This document shows positions 19,252-27,737 of a stretch of DNA of 38,510 nt, in pieces (the stretch's first letter is position 1; every line of letters starts with the position of its first letter). A program made the position numbers and the translations under genes. The notes beneath the pieces are model-generated. The model saw only the letters and a program-made list of their open reading frames with translations, had not been told where the DNA came from and did no database searches. Source of the DNA: Pseudomonadota bacterium (lineage in GTDB: Bacteria > Pseudomonadota > Gammaproteobacteria > Burkholderiales > Rhodocyclaceae); the NCBI GenBank assembly GCA_018262095.1, contig JAGTRW010000040.1, positions 1 to 38,510 on the forward strand. The letters are read 5' to 3'.

Positions 19252-20196
19252 TCAGCCCGGCGCCAGGTGATCCCGGTCCGGCCGCTGCGCCGGGTCGACG
19301 TGCGTCAGCAGGTTGAGCACGCGATGGCGCGCGATGACGCGCTGGCGCACGTCGACGGCGATGTCGTGACCGGCTTCGACGCTTAGCGTCGCCTCGACTT
19401 CGATGTGCGCATCGACGACGATCAGGTCGCCCATTTTGCGCGTGCGCAGGTCGTGCACGCCGAGCACCCCGGGGGTTTGGCTGATCGTCTGACGAATGGC
19501 GCAGACTTCCTGGTCGTCGGCCGAACGATCCATCAGGTCGTGCAGCGCGTCCCAGCCGAATTCCCAGCCCATCTTGCTGACCATGAAGCCGACGATCAGC
19601 GCGGCAATCGGGTCGAGGATCGGATAACCTGCGAGGTTGCCGATGATTCCCAGGCCGACGACCAGCGATGAGGCAGCATCCGATCGGGCGTGCCAGGCGT
19701 TGGCGACCAGCATGCTCGATTTGACGCGTTTGGCGACCGCCAGCATGTAGCGGAACAGCGCCTCCTTGATCGCCAGCGCGCCGCCGGCGATCCACAGCGC
19801 CAGCACATGCACGGTCATCACGGTTTCCGGCGCTTCGAGTTTCTTGAACGCCGACCACAGCATGCCGATGCCGACGGCGAGCAGCAGACCGCCGAGTGCC
19901 AGCGAGGCGGCCGTTTCGAAACGATGGTGGCCGTAGGGGTGATCGTCGTCGGCCTCCTTCTGGCTGTGGTGGTTGGCGAAGAGCACGACAAAATCGGCGA
20001 TCAGGTCGGACAGCGAATGGATACCGTCGGCGACGAGGCCCTGCGACTTGGCGAAAAGGCCGGCGGATATCTGCGCGACCGTGAGCAGCAGGTTGACGAT
20101 GACGCTGACCCAGGTGCTGCGTGACGCGGCGCGCGCGCGTTCGCCGGCGTTGTGCTGCGCGTCGTCGTCTTCTTGGTCCAATTCGGTGAGTTGCAA
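19252..20196 (-). CDS. Cation diffusion facilitator (CDF) metal transporter
   Basis: The 314-residue inner-membrane protein has about six helices between 28 and 215 and a cytosolic C-terminal metal-sensing domain (about 216-295, with VLGVHDLRTRKMGD and VDAHIEV). Likely transport-site residues are H60 and D64 in DGIHSLSD, and H169 and D173 in HARSD. The DGxHSxSD form, with D57 preceding, is seen in Mn/Fe-type CDFs, including the magnetosome proteins MamB and MamM. FieF has aspartate where H60 stands. CDFs export divalent metal in exchange for protons. Being first in an operon with feoB argues for iron or manganese balance. The N-terminus has an acidic EDDDAQH stretch. Confidence 0.92.
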   Translation of the reverse strand: MQLTELDQEDDDAQHNAGERARAASRSTWVSVIVNLLLTVAQISAGLFAKSQGLVADGIHSLSDLIADFVVLFANHHSQKEADDDHPYGHHRFETAASLALGGLLLAVGIGMLWSAFKKLEAPETVMTVHVLALWIAGGALAIKEALFRYMLAVAKRVKSSMLVANAWHARSDAASSLVVGLGIIGNLAGYPILDPIAALIVGFMVSKMGWEFGWDALHDLMDRSADDQEVCAIRQTISQTPGVLGVHDLRTRKMGDLIVVDAHIEVEATLSVEAGHDIAVDVRQRVIARHRVLNLLTHVDPAQRPDRDHLAPG

Positions 20197-20421
20197 GGGA
20201 AGCGTCCTTATCTGGTGTGCCGGCGAGCAGCGGGCCGTCGCGATTGGGCCGGGGAGTGCGGCGCGGGGGAAGGCCGGCGGAACGCGACAGCGCGAGCGGT
20301 GTTAAACTCGGCGCGGCGCCGACCGCCGTCAATTTACCACCAAACTGCGCCCCTTCACCATCCGACTCGCAGTCGGCCTTGCCCTACGCTGCCCCCTTCG
20401 TCCACGCTGCTTTCGCGATCA

Positions 20422-21153
20422 ATGCCCACTTCTTCACGCCGACCGCTGCTGCAAGCCCTGGCCCTTTCGCTGCTGCTCCATGCCGTACTCTTGTCCGGTG
20501 CGCTCAGGCTGTTTCCGGCGCAGCTTGAGATGCCGCAAGCTGCGCTCAGCGCGGTGATCCGTGATCGTGGCGCGGTCGTTCCGGCGCCGAGCGCGTCGCC
20601 AATCGCCGCGCCGCGCGAAGCGGTCAGGCCGCCTTCGCCGCGCGCAGCGACGCCTCGGAATGTGGTCGTGCCGCCTGCGGCACCTGCCGCCGCGCAAGTG
20701 AGTGCGCGCTCGTCCGAAGACAATTGGTCGGCGTCGTCGTCCACTTCAACGCCTTTGGCGGGGGGCGCGTTGGCGGCCGGCGCGCCGTCCTCTTCGACGC
20801 CAGGCGCGGTCTCCGGCCAGGCGCCGGTCGGCGGGCGAGCGGGCGTCAGCGGTGACGACCTGCGCCAGTACCGCCTGTCGCTGGCGAGCGCCGCGCGACG
20901 CTTCAAGCGCTATCCGGCGCTGGCCAGCCAGCGCGGCTGGGAAGGGACGGTTGAGGTGGCGCTCAACGTCAGCGCGTTGGCGCCGGTGCCCGAAGTCGTG
21001 CTGGTCCGCTCAAGCGGGCGCGGCGTTCTCGACGAGCAGGCGCTGGCGATGCTGGCGCAGGCGGCGCGCGTCACGGCGCTGCCCGAGGGGCTCAAGGCGC
21101 GCGATTTCCGTATCGTGCTGCCGGTGCAGTTCAGCCTGGACAATGATCAGTAG
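20422..21153 (+). CDS. TonB-family energy transducer
   Basis: The 243-residue product has a short cytosolic N-terminus, one membrane helix (about 8-30, LLQALALSLLLHAVLLSGAL) and a long Ala/Pro/Ser-rich periplasmic linker (about 45-150). A C-terminal TonB domain follows (about 165-240, with ASQRGWEGTVEVALNVS, VVLVRSSGRGVLDEQA and FRIVLPVQFSL). It would pass proton-motive energy to TonB-dependent receptors. No exbB or exbD is nearby, so it must use a pair encoded elsewhere. The ATG at 20422 places the membrane helix correctly; the longer frame would run back toward the CDF gene. The 225-bp gap to the divergent CDF gene holds no clear promoter. Iron uptake is a plausible but unproved link with feoB. 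Confidence 0.85.
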   Translation: MPTSSRRPLLQALALSLLLHAVLLSGALRLFPAQLEMPQAALSAVIRDRGAVVPAPSASPIAAPREAVRPPSPRAATPRNVVVPPAAPAAAQVSARSSEDNWSASSSTSTPLAGGALAAGAPSSSTPGAVSGQAPVGGRAGVSGDDLRQYRLSLASAARRFKRYPALASQRGWEGTVEVALNVSALAPVPEVVLVRSSGRGVLDEQALAMLAQAARVTALPEGLKARDFRIVLPVQFSLDNDQ

Positions 21154-21171
21154 CGCGTGATCGGCAGCGGC

Positions 21172-21714
21172 TCAATAACCCTCGTCCGGCGACAGGTCGT
21201 CTTCGTGAAACCTGAACAGGCCGGCCCGGCGGTCGGCGAAGTAGGCTTCGAGGCAGCGCGTGACGCTGCGGAAGGCGAGATCCTGCCAGGGGATCTCGTC
21301 TTCACTGAAGAGTGCCGTCTCGAGGCTCTCGGCGCCGGCGGCAAAGTCGGTGTCGAGCAGCCGGCCGCGGTAGAAGAGATGCACCTGGTTGATATACGGC
21401 ACATTGATCAGCGCGAAGAGATCGTCGATTTCGACGCGCGCGCAGGCTTCCTCGAGCGTCTCACGCAGAGCGGCGTGGGTCGTCGATTCGCCGTTTTCCA
21501 TGAATCCGGCGGGCAGCGTCCACCGGCCAAGGCGCGGCTCGATGGCGCGGCGACAGAGCAGGATTCGTCCCTGCCAGTGCGCGACGGCCCCGACGACCAG
21601 TTTCGGATTGAGGTAATGGATCGTCGCGCAGCGCGTACAGACGTGGCGCGGCAGGCTGTCGCCTGGCGGGATACGCAATTCGACGGTGGCGCCACAGTGC
21701 GCGCAGTACTTCAT
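21172..21714 (-). CDS. NUDIX hydrolase with N-terminal zinc ribbon
   Basis: The 180-residue product has a zinc ribbon formed by CAHC (4-7) and CTRC, then the NUDIX domain. The NUDIX box reads G-F-M-E-N-G-E, then RETLEEAC, so the metal-binding REUxEE core is intact while the usual following glycine is cysteine. Substrates of such zinc-ribbon NUDIX proteins include ADP-ribose, NADH-like and FAD-like dinucleotides; I cannot choose between them. The start is the ATG at 21714 with AAGGGCGAG upstream, since the 30 extra residues of the longer frame precede the zinc ribbon and look unrelated. The gene converges on the TonB-like gene, with 18 bases between the stops. Confidence 0.9.
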   Translation of the reverse strand: MKYCAHCGATVELRIPPGDSLPRHVCTRCATIHYLNPKLVVGAVAHWQGRILLCRRAIEPRLGRWTLPAGFMENGESTTHAALRETLEEACARVEIDDLFALINVPYINQVHLFYRGRLLDTDFAAGAESLETALFSEDEIPWQDLAFRSVTRCLEAYFADRRAGLFRFHEDDLSPDEGY

Positions 21715-21907
21715 GGGGGCTCGCCCTTGTTGAGTTGCCTGATCGCGTATCATAGGCGATCGCTGCGCGGTGTGGCGCTGAAGCAGGGGCTTTGGGCTAA
21801 TCATTGGCCGTTAGTTTTTGTCACTGGCGCGGTGCCATCCCGCTACAATGTGACCATTATTCGAACGACAGGACCGGGTGTCTGCCACGCGGTCAGGGAG
21901 AGCTTGA

Positions 21908-22765
21908 ATGTTTCTGATCATCGGTTACGTCGTCATTCTGGCCGGGGCGCTCGGGACCTACGCGGTGCACGGCAGCCTGGCGGCGCTGTGGGTGCCGATG
22001 GAGTACATCGCCATCGTTTGTCTGATGGGCGGGGCTTTCGTTGCGTCCAACGATATCAAGATCGTCAAGGTGACGCTTGGCGCGCTGCCCAGCCTCTTTA
22101 GAGGATCCAAGCTGACCAAGGCGCTGTACGTCGATCTGCTGGCGATGTTGTTTGAGGTGCTGGCCAAGGTGCGCAAGGAAGGATTGATGTCGATCGAGAA
22201 CGATGTCGAAAGTCCTCACCAGAGTCCGATCTTCGGCAAGTATCCGGCGATTTCCGACGACCATCACGTGATGGAATTCATTACCGACTATCTGCGCATG
22301 ATGGTCGGCGGCAACCTCAATGCGCTTGAAATCGAGAACCTGATGGATATCGAGATCGAGACGCACCACCATGAAGTGATGGTCCCCGGCCACGTGGTGG
22401 CACAAATCGCCGACGGGCTGCCCGCTTTCGGTATCGTCGTCGCGGTGATGGGCGTGGTCAACGTCATGGGCTCGGTCGGCGAGCCGCCGGCGGTGCTCGG
22501 CAAGATGATCGGCGGCGCGCTGGTCGGTACCTTCATCGGTATCCTGCTGGCCTACGGCATCGCGGCGCCGATCGCCTCGCTGCTGGGACAGAAAGCCGAG
22601 GAGGGGTCGAAAATCTATCAGGTGATCAAGGTGGTGCTGCTGGCCTCGATGTCGGGCTACGCACCGCAGGTGGCGGTTGAGTTCGGACGCAAGGTGCTGT
22701 TCTCGGGGGATCGGCCGACCTTCATCGAGCTTGAGGAAGAGCTCAAGGCCCGCAAGGGCCGCTAA
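21908..22765 (+). CDS. motA: Flagellar stator protein MotA
   Basis: The 285-residue inner-membrane protein has four helices (about 2-22, 31-50, 170-190, 203-225) and a large cytosolic loop and tail that meet FliG. Five MotA surround two MotB to form the proton-driven stator. The length and the sequence from MFLIIGYVVILAGALGTY to the charged C-terminus (ELKARKGR) match the E. coli-type MotA. AGGGAGAG stands 5-12 bases before the ATG. Upstream, TACAAT at 21844-21849 could be a -10 element, but TTGTCA lies 20 bases before it, which is too far for a standard promoter. A second stator pair is encoded at the right end of the window. Confidence 0.96.
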   Translation: MFLIIGYVVILAGALGTYAVHGSLAALWVPMEYIAIVCLMGGAFVASNDIKIVKVTLGALPSLFRGSKLTKALYVDLLAMLFEVLAKVRKEGLMSIENDVESPHQSPIFGKYPAISDDHHVMEFITDYLRMMVGGNLNALEIENLMDIEIETHHHEVMVPGHVVAQIADGLPAFGIVVAVMGVVNVMGSVGEPPAVLGKMIGGALVGTFIGILLAYGIAAPIASLLGQKAEEGSKIYQVIKVVLLASMSGYAPQVAVEFGRKVLFSGDRPTFIELEEELKARKGR

Positions 22766-22783
22766 GCGGGCCGTGGATAAGCA

Positions 22784-23716
22784 ATGAGCGAAGACGTCCG
22801 TCCAATCGTTATCAAGCGCATCAAGAAGGTGGCCGGCGGTCATCACGGCGGCGCCTGGAAGCTCGCCTACGCCGACTTCATGACGGCGATGATGGCCTTC
22901 TTTCTGCTGATGTGGCTGCTCAGTTCAATCGCCACTGAGGATCTCAAGGGGATCGCCGAATACTTCAGCAATCCGACCAAGATCAACACGCCGGCGGCGA
23001 CTTCCGGCGATCCGGTCAGCATCCTCAAGGGCGGCGGCAAGGATCTGACCCGTGCGGCAGGCCAGGTCAAGAACGGCGATGTGCCCAAGATCAAGGATGT
23101 GCGGGCCGAAATTCGCAAGGAATTCGAGCGGCGCGAGAAGGCGGCACTCAACGAGCTCAAGCAGAACATCGAGAAACTGATCGAAGTCAATCCGACGCTC
23201 AGGCAGTTCAAGAACCAGCTGCTCATCGACGTGACGGCCGAAGGCTTGCGCATCCAGATCATCGACGAGAAGAACCGCCCGATGTTCGACACCAGCAGCG
23301 CCGAACTCAAGCCCTATTCGAAAATCATCCTGCGTGAAATTGGCCGGGCGCTCAACGCCGTTCCCAACAAGGTTTCTTTTTCCGGGCATACCGACGCGGT
23401 GCAGTTCAGCGGTGGCGAAAAGGGCTTCTCGAACTGGGAGCTTTCGGCCAATCGGGCCAACGCGTCGCGACGCGAAATGATCGCCGGGGGGATGGACGAG
23501 AACAAAGTGTTGCGTGTGCTCGGTTTGTCGTCAACGGTGCTGTTCGACAAGAATGACCCCTTGAGCCCGTCCAATCGGCGGATCAATATCGTGGTGCTCA
23601 ACAAGCGCAGCGAAGAAGCCATGCTGCAGGAAGATGGGAGTGCTACGATCGACGTGGACAGCGATAACGGCGTCAATGAGATGTTAACGCCGGCCAAACC
23701 CGCTGCTGCGAAATAG
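22784..23716 (+). CDS. motB: Flagellar stator protein MotB
   Basis: The product has 310 residues: a basic cytosolic N-terminus, one membrane helix (about 28-50) with the proton-carrying D31 in YADFMT, a plug and linker region rich in charged residues, and a C-terminal OmpA-like peptidoglycan-binding domain (about 170-280, FSGHTDAVQFSGG and NRRINIVVL). It anchors the stator to the cell wall and forms the ion path with MotA. The gene starts 18 bases after motA. The protein has an acidic C-terminal extension of about 30 residues after the OmpA domain. Confidence 0.96.
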   Translation: MSEDVRPIVIKRIKKVAGGHHGGAWKLAYADFMTAMMAFFLLMWLLSSIATEDLKGIAEYFSNPTKINTPAATSGDPVSILKGGGKDLTRAAGQVKNGDVPKIKDVRAEIRKEFERREKAALNELKQNIEKLIEVNPTLRQFKNQLLIDVTAEGLRIQIIDEKNRPMFDTSSAELKPYSKIILREIGRALNAVPNKVSFSGHTDAVQFSGGEKGFSNWELSANRANASRREMIAGGMDENKVLRVLGLSSTVLFDKNDPLSPSNRRINIVVLNKRSEEAMLQEDGSATIDVDSDNGVNEMLTPAKPAAAK

Positions 23717-23774
23717 TCATTGGCCGGGCGGCCATGGTAATGGCGGCTTGGCCACATAAGCGAGGGCCTGATTG

Positions 23775-24650
23775 GTGATTGAGCAAAAAACCGCATGGAG
23801 CACCGCGCCGGTCGCGCGCGATTCGGGCGCGCGCGAATTCGCTTTTACCACCGCGGATTTTGAACGGGTGCGCAAACTGATCTACGCGCACGCCGGAATT
23901 TCGCTGTCCCCGGCCAAGCAGGACATGGTCTATAGCCGCCTGGCGCGGCGTTTGCGCGAAACCCGCCTCAAATCCTTCGGCGAGTACCTGGCCTTGCTTG
24001 AGCGAGGCGACAAGGGCGAATGGGAGAAGTTCGTCAATTCGCTGACCACCAATCTGACGTCGTTTTTCCGCGAGCCGCATCACTTTCCGATGCTCGCCGG
24101 GCATCTCAAGAAGCTCCAGGGAAAGTCGCCGATCAAGATCTGGTGTTCGGCGGCGTCGACCGGCGAGGAGCCCTACAGTATTGCGATGACCGTGGTTGAG
24201 GCCTTCAATAGTTTCAACACGCCGGTGACCATCGTCGCGTCCGACTTGGATACCAATGTGCTGGCGACCGCGGCGAAAGGCGTTTACGCGAACGATCGAG
24301 TCGATAAGCTCTCGCCCGAGCGCCTGAGCCGGTTTTTTTTGCGCGGCGTCGGCGCCCAGGACGGGACGTTTACCGTCAAGCCTGAGCTGCGGCGAATGAT
24401 CACTTTTCAGCGTCTCAATCTGCTTGAGCCGAATTGGTCGCTGCGCGGCCCGCTCGACGCGCTTTTCTGCCGCAACGTCATGATTTATTTCGACAAGCCG
24501 ACGCAGTACAAGATCCTGTCGCGCTTTGCGCCGCTGATGAGCGACAACGGCCTGCTTTTCGCCGGGCATTCGGAGAGTTTTTTGCACGCCGCCGACCTGT
24601 TTCGCTCGCTGGGCAAGACCGTCTATGAACTCGCGCCCAAATCTCGTTGA
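23775..24650 (+). CDS. cheR: Chemotaxis protein methyltransferase CheR
   Basis: The 291-residue product has an N-terminal all-alpha CheR domain (about 25-85) and a C-terminal methyltransferase domain with SAM-binding [16 protein letters not shown], the acidic DLD loop and FCRNVMIYF. It methylates glutamates on chemoreceptors with S-adenosylmethionine, setting adaptation together with CheB. The start is a GTG at 23775 or the adjacent TTG at 23772, with GAGGG upstream; no ATG fits the frame before the CheR domain. The last 26 bases overlap the cheB start, which suggests coupled translation and a fixed ratio of the two opposing enzymes. Confidence 0.93.
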   Translation: MIEQKTAWSTAPVARDSGAREFAFTTADFERVRKLIYAHAGISLSPAKQDMVYSRLARRLRETRLKSFGEYLALLERGDKGEWEKFVNSLTTNLTSFFREPHHFPMLAGHLKKLQGKSPIKIWCSAASTGEEPYSIAMTVVEAFNSFNTPVTIVASDLDTNVLATAAKGVYANDRVDKLSPERLSRFFLRGVGAQDGTFTVKPELRRMITFQRLNLLEPNWSLRGPLDALFCRNVMIYFDKPTQYKILSRFAPLMSDNGLLFAGHSESFLHAADLFRSLGKTVYELAPKSR

Positions 24651-25272
24651 GCCCGACGCGGCGGCGGGCAAGTCACCTCGGCCGGTAGCCAGCGGCGGCC
24701 GGATCATTTTTGTCGGCGCGTCGACCGGCGGTACCGAAGCGGTCAAGACCTTTCTCCAGGGGATTCCGCCGGATTGTCCGCCGATCCTGGTCGTCCAGCA
24801 CATGCCGGAGTCCTTTACCGCGTCGTTCGCGGCGCGCCTCAACAGCCTCTGTCAGCCGCGCGTGATCGAGGCGCAGGGCGGCGAGTCGCTGGCTGCCGGG
24901 ACCGTCTATATCGCGCCCGGACATTCGCACCTGCGGGTCAAGCGCGGCGCGTCGGGCTATCTCACCGAACTGCTCAAAACGCCGCCGGTCAATCGCCATC
25001 GCCCGTCGGTCGATGTGCTGTTCGATTCGGCGGCCGAGCTGGTCGGGCGCAATGCGATTGGCGTGATCCTCACCGGCATGGGCAAGGACGGGGCCTGCGG
25101 TCTGTTGCGCATGCGCACGGCGGGGGCTCGCACCTTCGGTCAGGACGAGGCCAGTTGCGTCGTCTATGGCATGCCGCGCGAAGCGGCGATGATCGGCGCG
25201 GTCGAGGAAGTCGCCGCGCTCGATGCGCTTTCCCGGCGCGTCCTCTCGATTCTTGGCCGGGGCGCCGGCTGA
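24625..25272 (+). CDS. cheB: CheB-type methylesterase catalytic domain without receiver
   Basis: The 215-residue product consists of the CheB methylesterase domain only. The catalytic triad is S33 (GASTGG), H59 (VVQHMPESF) and D155 (GMGKDGA). The spacing of 26 and 96 residues equals that of E. coli S164, H190 and D286. It removes methyl groups from, or deamidates, receptors. Normal CheB has an N-terminal receiver that represses the catalytic domain until CheA phosphorylates it. Here the residues before the domain are a 25-residue Pro/Ala-rich tail, and upstream DNA is cheR, so the receiver is absent rather than missed. The enzyme may be constitutively active or controlled another way. Confidence 0.9.
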   Translation: MNSRPNLVEPDAAAGKSPRPVASGGRIIFVGASTGGTEAVKTFLQGIPPDCPPILVVQHMPESFTASFAARLNSLCQPRVIEAQGGESLAAGTVYIAPGHSHLRVKRGASGYLTELLKTPPVNRHRPSVDVLFDSAAELVGRNAIGVILTGMGKDGACGLLRMRTAGARTFGQDEASCVVYGMPREAAMIGAVEEVAALDALSRRVLSILGRGAG

Positions 25273-25328
25273 CTGGCTTCTTGGGCGACCGGTCGGCTCG
25301 ATGGGGATGGTGGAAAGGCAGTTTTCGA

Positions 25329-25355
25329 TTAAGATGTGCGTAACAACGCCGTAGG
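25329..25355 (+). promoter_or_regulatory. Possible FliA (sigma 28) promoter before cheV
   Basis: TTAAGATG and GCCGTAGG are separated by exactly 11 bases, the spacing of the E. coli sigma-28 consensus TAAAGTTT-N11-GCCGATAA. The match is about 5 of 8 and 4 of 8, including the GCCG core. It lies 27 bases before the ATG of the first cheV gene, in the only sizeable gap within the chemotaxis run, and fliA is encoded downstream. Confidence 0.35.
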
Positions 25356-25382
25356 GTTATTACCCCCATTGGGAGTTCAGGC

Positions 25383-26354
25383 ATGTCAGAGTTGCTCAAA
25401 AGTATAGATGCGCGTACCAAACTCGCCGGCACCAACAAGCTGGAGATTTTGTTGTTTTCGCTCGGCACCAATACGAGTACCGGGAGAAGAGAGACTTTCG
25501 GCATCAACGTGTTCAAGGTGCGCGAGGTCATGCGCACGCCGCCGATTACCTCGGCGCCGGAGATGCCTTCTTCGGTCCAGGGAATGGTCAGCCTGCGTGG
25601 GGTGCTGGTTCCGGTCGTCGATCTGGCGCACTACGCCGGAGTCGTTACCGAGACACCGCGCTCGATCATGATCGTCACTGAATACGCCGGCCATACCCAG
25701 GGGTTTCTGGTCGAGGGCGTCGATACCATCCTGCGCCTCGACTGGAGCCAGATGAAGGTGCCGCCGGACATGCTGGTGGCCGAGATGGGTGGTCTGGTGA
25801 CCGCCGTCACCGAGCTGCCCGATGGCCGCCTGGTGATGATGATGGACGTCGAAAAAGTGCTTTCGGAAACGACCAATTACGATGAGGAAATCGTCTACCG
25901 CAACATCAAGCCGCTCGATGATCCGTCGCTGACGGTGTTTTTCGCCGACGATTCGGTGGTCGCGCGCAAGCAGATCACGCGGACGCTGGAAGCGATGAAC
26001 GTCAAATATGTCAGTTCGATCAACGGCCTTGAGGCGTGGAACGAACTTGAAAAAATCGCCGCCTACGCGCACGCGTCCGGACAGAAAGTGACTGATCTCG
26101 TGAGCCTGGTGCTCACCGACGTCGAGATGCCGGAAATGGACGGTTACATCCTGACCAAGAAGATAAAGACCGATCCGCGTTTCGCCGGGGTGCCGGTCAT
26201 CATGCATTCGTCGCTCTCGGGAATGTCGAACCAGCAGCTTGGCAAGTCGGTCGGTGTCGACGAATACGTGCCCAAGTTTGAAGCGCAGAAGCTCTCGGAA
26301 ACGCTTTCACGGCGCTTGCTGGGGTCGCTTCCTGTTGTGCAGCCTAATACCTGA
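25383..26354 (+). CDS. cheV: Chemotaxis coupling protein CheV (first paralog)
   Basis: The 323-residue product has an N-terminal CheW-like domain (about 18-165; RETFGINVFKVREVMRTP, GMVSLRGVLVPVVDL) and a C-terminal receiver (about 183-310) with ADDS acidic residues, phospho-acceptor in LTDVEMPEMDG and a late lysine in YVPKFEA. CheV couples receptors to CheA and its receiver takes phosphate from CheA, tuning the array. GGGAG 8-12 bases before the ATG supports the start. The next gene encodes a paralog that shares almost every motif. No separate cheW is present in the window, so the two CheV proteins may carry coupling here. Confidence 0.94.
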   Translation: MSELLKSIDARTKLAGTNKLEILLFSLGTNTSTGRRETFGINVFKVREVMRTPPITSAPEMPSSVQGMVSLRGVLVPVVDLAHYAGVVTETPRSIMIVTEYAGHTQGFLVEGVDTILRLDWSQMKVPPDMLVAEMGGLVTAVTELPDGRLVMMMDVEKVLSETTNYDEEIVYRNIKPLDDPSLTVFFADDSVVARKQITRTLEAMNVKYVSSINGLEAWNELEKIAAYAHASGQKVTDLVSLVLTDVEMPEMDGYILTKKIKTDPRFAGVPVIMHSSLSGMSNQQLGKSVGVDEYVPKFEAQKLSETLSRRLLGSLPVVQPNT

Positions 26355-26380
26355 AGCACTGATCGCGCTGGAGTGTGACG

Positions 26381-27325
26381 ATGACGATGGACCTGGTGGA
26401 AAAGAAAAACCTGCTCGATGGCGTTGATGCGAGAACGCGCCTGGCAGGCTCGAACAAGATGGAGATCCTGCTGTTTTCGCTGGGCACGCGCGAGACCTTC
26501 GGGATCAACGTATTCAAAGTGCGCGAAGTGGGGCGTACGCCGCACATCACGCGAACGCCCAATATGCCGCGTGGCGTCGAGGGGCTGGTTTCGCTGCGCG
26601 GCAACGTGATCCCGGTGCTGTCGCTGATCAGCTTCCTTGAACATCAGGACGAGTCGATCGAGCGCGGCAAGACCATGATGGTTGCCGAGTATTCCAAGCG
26701 AACGCTGGGCTTTCTGGTGCACGAGGTTGATCGCATCATCCGGGTGGACTGGGAAAAAGTCAGGGCGCCGGAGAGCATCCTGTCTTCGAATCAGGGGCTG
26801 ATCACAGCGATCACCGAGCTTGAGAACGGTACGCTGGTGTCGCTGCTCGACGTCGAACAGATTCTGGCCAACGCGTTTGGCGAGGCGATCATCATCGATA
26901 TTCCTCCGGCCCAGGTCAGTGAAGACATCGGCGTCTTTTTCGTCGATGACTCGGTGGTTGCGCGGAAAAAAATTACCGAGGTGCTCGACAAGCTCGGCGT
27001 CAAGCACAAGCACGCCACCAACGGCGTCGAGGCCTGGGGCCGTTTGCAGGGCTTGGCCGCGCACGCGCAGCAAACGGGAGCCTCGTTGCGCGACGATGTG
27101 CGCCTGATTCTGGTCGATGCCGAAATGCCGGAAATGGACGGCTACGTGCTGACCAAGAATATCAAGGGCGATTCGCGTTTCGACGGTATTCCGGTGGTCA
27201 TGCATTCGTCGTTGTCGTCGGAGGCCAACCGGGCCATGGGGCAGGCGGTCGGTGTCGATGCCTATGTAGCCAAGTTCGACGCCGAGGTTCTGGCCGATAC
27301 GCTGCGTCCAGTGCTTGAACGATAA
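26381..27325 (+). CDS. cheV: Chemotaxis coupling protein CheV (second paralog)
   Basis: The 314-residue product has the same CheW-like plus receiver layout as its neighbour: RETFGINVFKVREVGRTP and GLVSLRGNVIPVLSL in the CheW part, VDDS and phospho-acceptor in LVDAEMPEMDG in the receiver. The receptor- and CheA-facing surfaces differ in places, so the two may serve different receptor sets. The start is the ATG at 26381 with GGAG 7 bases upstream; a GTG two codons earlier is the alternative. The gene lies 26 bases after the first cheV and 21 before cheY, clearly one operon. Confidence 0.94.
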   Translation: MTMDLVEKKNLLDGVDARTRLAGSNKMEILLFSLGTRETFGINVFKVREVGRTPHITRTPNMPRGVEGLVSLRGNVIPVLSLISFLEHQDESIERGKTMMVAEYSKRTLGFLVHEVDRIIRVDWEKVRAPESILSSNQGLITAITELENGTLVSLLDVEQILANAFGEAIIIDIPPAQVSEDIGVFFVDDSVVARKKITEVLDKLGVKHKHATNGVEAWGRLQGLAAHAQQTGASLRDDVRLILVDAEMPEMDGYVLTKNIKGDSRFDGIPVVMHSSLSSEANRAMGQAVGVDAYVAKFDAEVLADTLRPVLER

Positions 27326-27346
27326 CAAGAGACACAGGAGTAAAGA

Positions 27347-27736
27347 ATGGCTGATCCGAAGTTGAGAATTTTGGTTGTCGACGATTTTTCGACGATGCGC
27401 CGTATTGTCAGGAACCTGCTCAAGGAGCTGGGGTTTACCAATGTCGACGAGGCCGAGGACGGGGCCATTGCTCTCCAGAAGCTGCAGTGTGGCGGTTTTG
27501 AATTTGTCGTCACCGACTGGAATATGCCCAATATGGACGGTTTGCAGCTGTTGCAGGCGATCCGCTCGACGCCGGCGCTGGCGCATCTGCCGGTGATGAT
27601 GATTACCGCCGAAGCCAAAAAGGAAAACATCATTGCCGCCGCCCAGGCCGGCGCCAGCGGTTACATCGTCAAGCCCTTTACGGCAGCGACGCTGGCCGAA
27701 AAGCTACAGAAAATTTTCGCCAAAATGGGTGGCTAA
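27347..27736 (+). CDS. cheY: Chemotaxis response regulator CheY
   Basis: The 129-residue single-domain receiver has acidic pocket D12-D13, phospho-acceptor D57 ([10 protein letters not shown]), the conserved threonine in MMITAEA and lysine in [10 protein letters not shown]. Phospho-CheY binds FliM and changes motor rotation. The sequence is close to the E. coli CheY that acts with CheZ, including the WNMPNMDGL and [11 protein letters not shown] segments. AGGAG lies 7 bases before the ATG. It stands directly before cheZ with a one-base gap, as in enteric and pseudomonad operons. Confidence 0.97.
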   Translation: MADPKLRILVVDDFSTMRRIVRNLLKELGFTNVDEAEDGAIALQKLQCGGFEFVVTDWNMPNMDGLQLLQAIRSTPALAHLPVMMITAEAKKENIIAAAQAGASGYIVKPFTAATLAEKLQKIFAKMGG

Positions 27737-27737
27737 G

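Noticed and set aside
16577-20196. A magnetosome gene cluster, because of FeoB and a MamB/MamM-like CDF
   Set aside because: No other mam or mms genes are nearby, and the DGxHSxSD motif is shared by many ordinary Mn/Fe CDFs.
21800-21900. Sigma-54 promoter before motA
   Set aside because: GG and GC dinucleotides are present, but no pair has the required 10-base spacing within a TGGCAC-TTGC-like context. A sigma-70-like TACAAT with a 20-base spacer is also too poor to list.
23716-25272. CheB receiver hidden in another frame upstream
   Set aside because: The upstream DNA is fully occupied by a normal cheR, and no frame shows a receiver motif.
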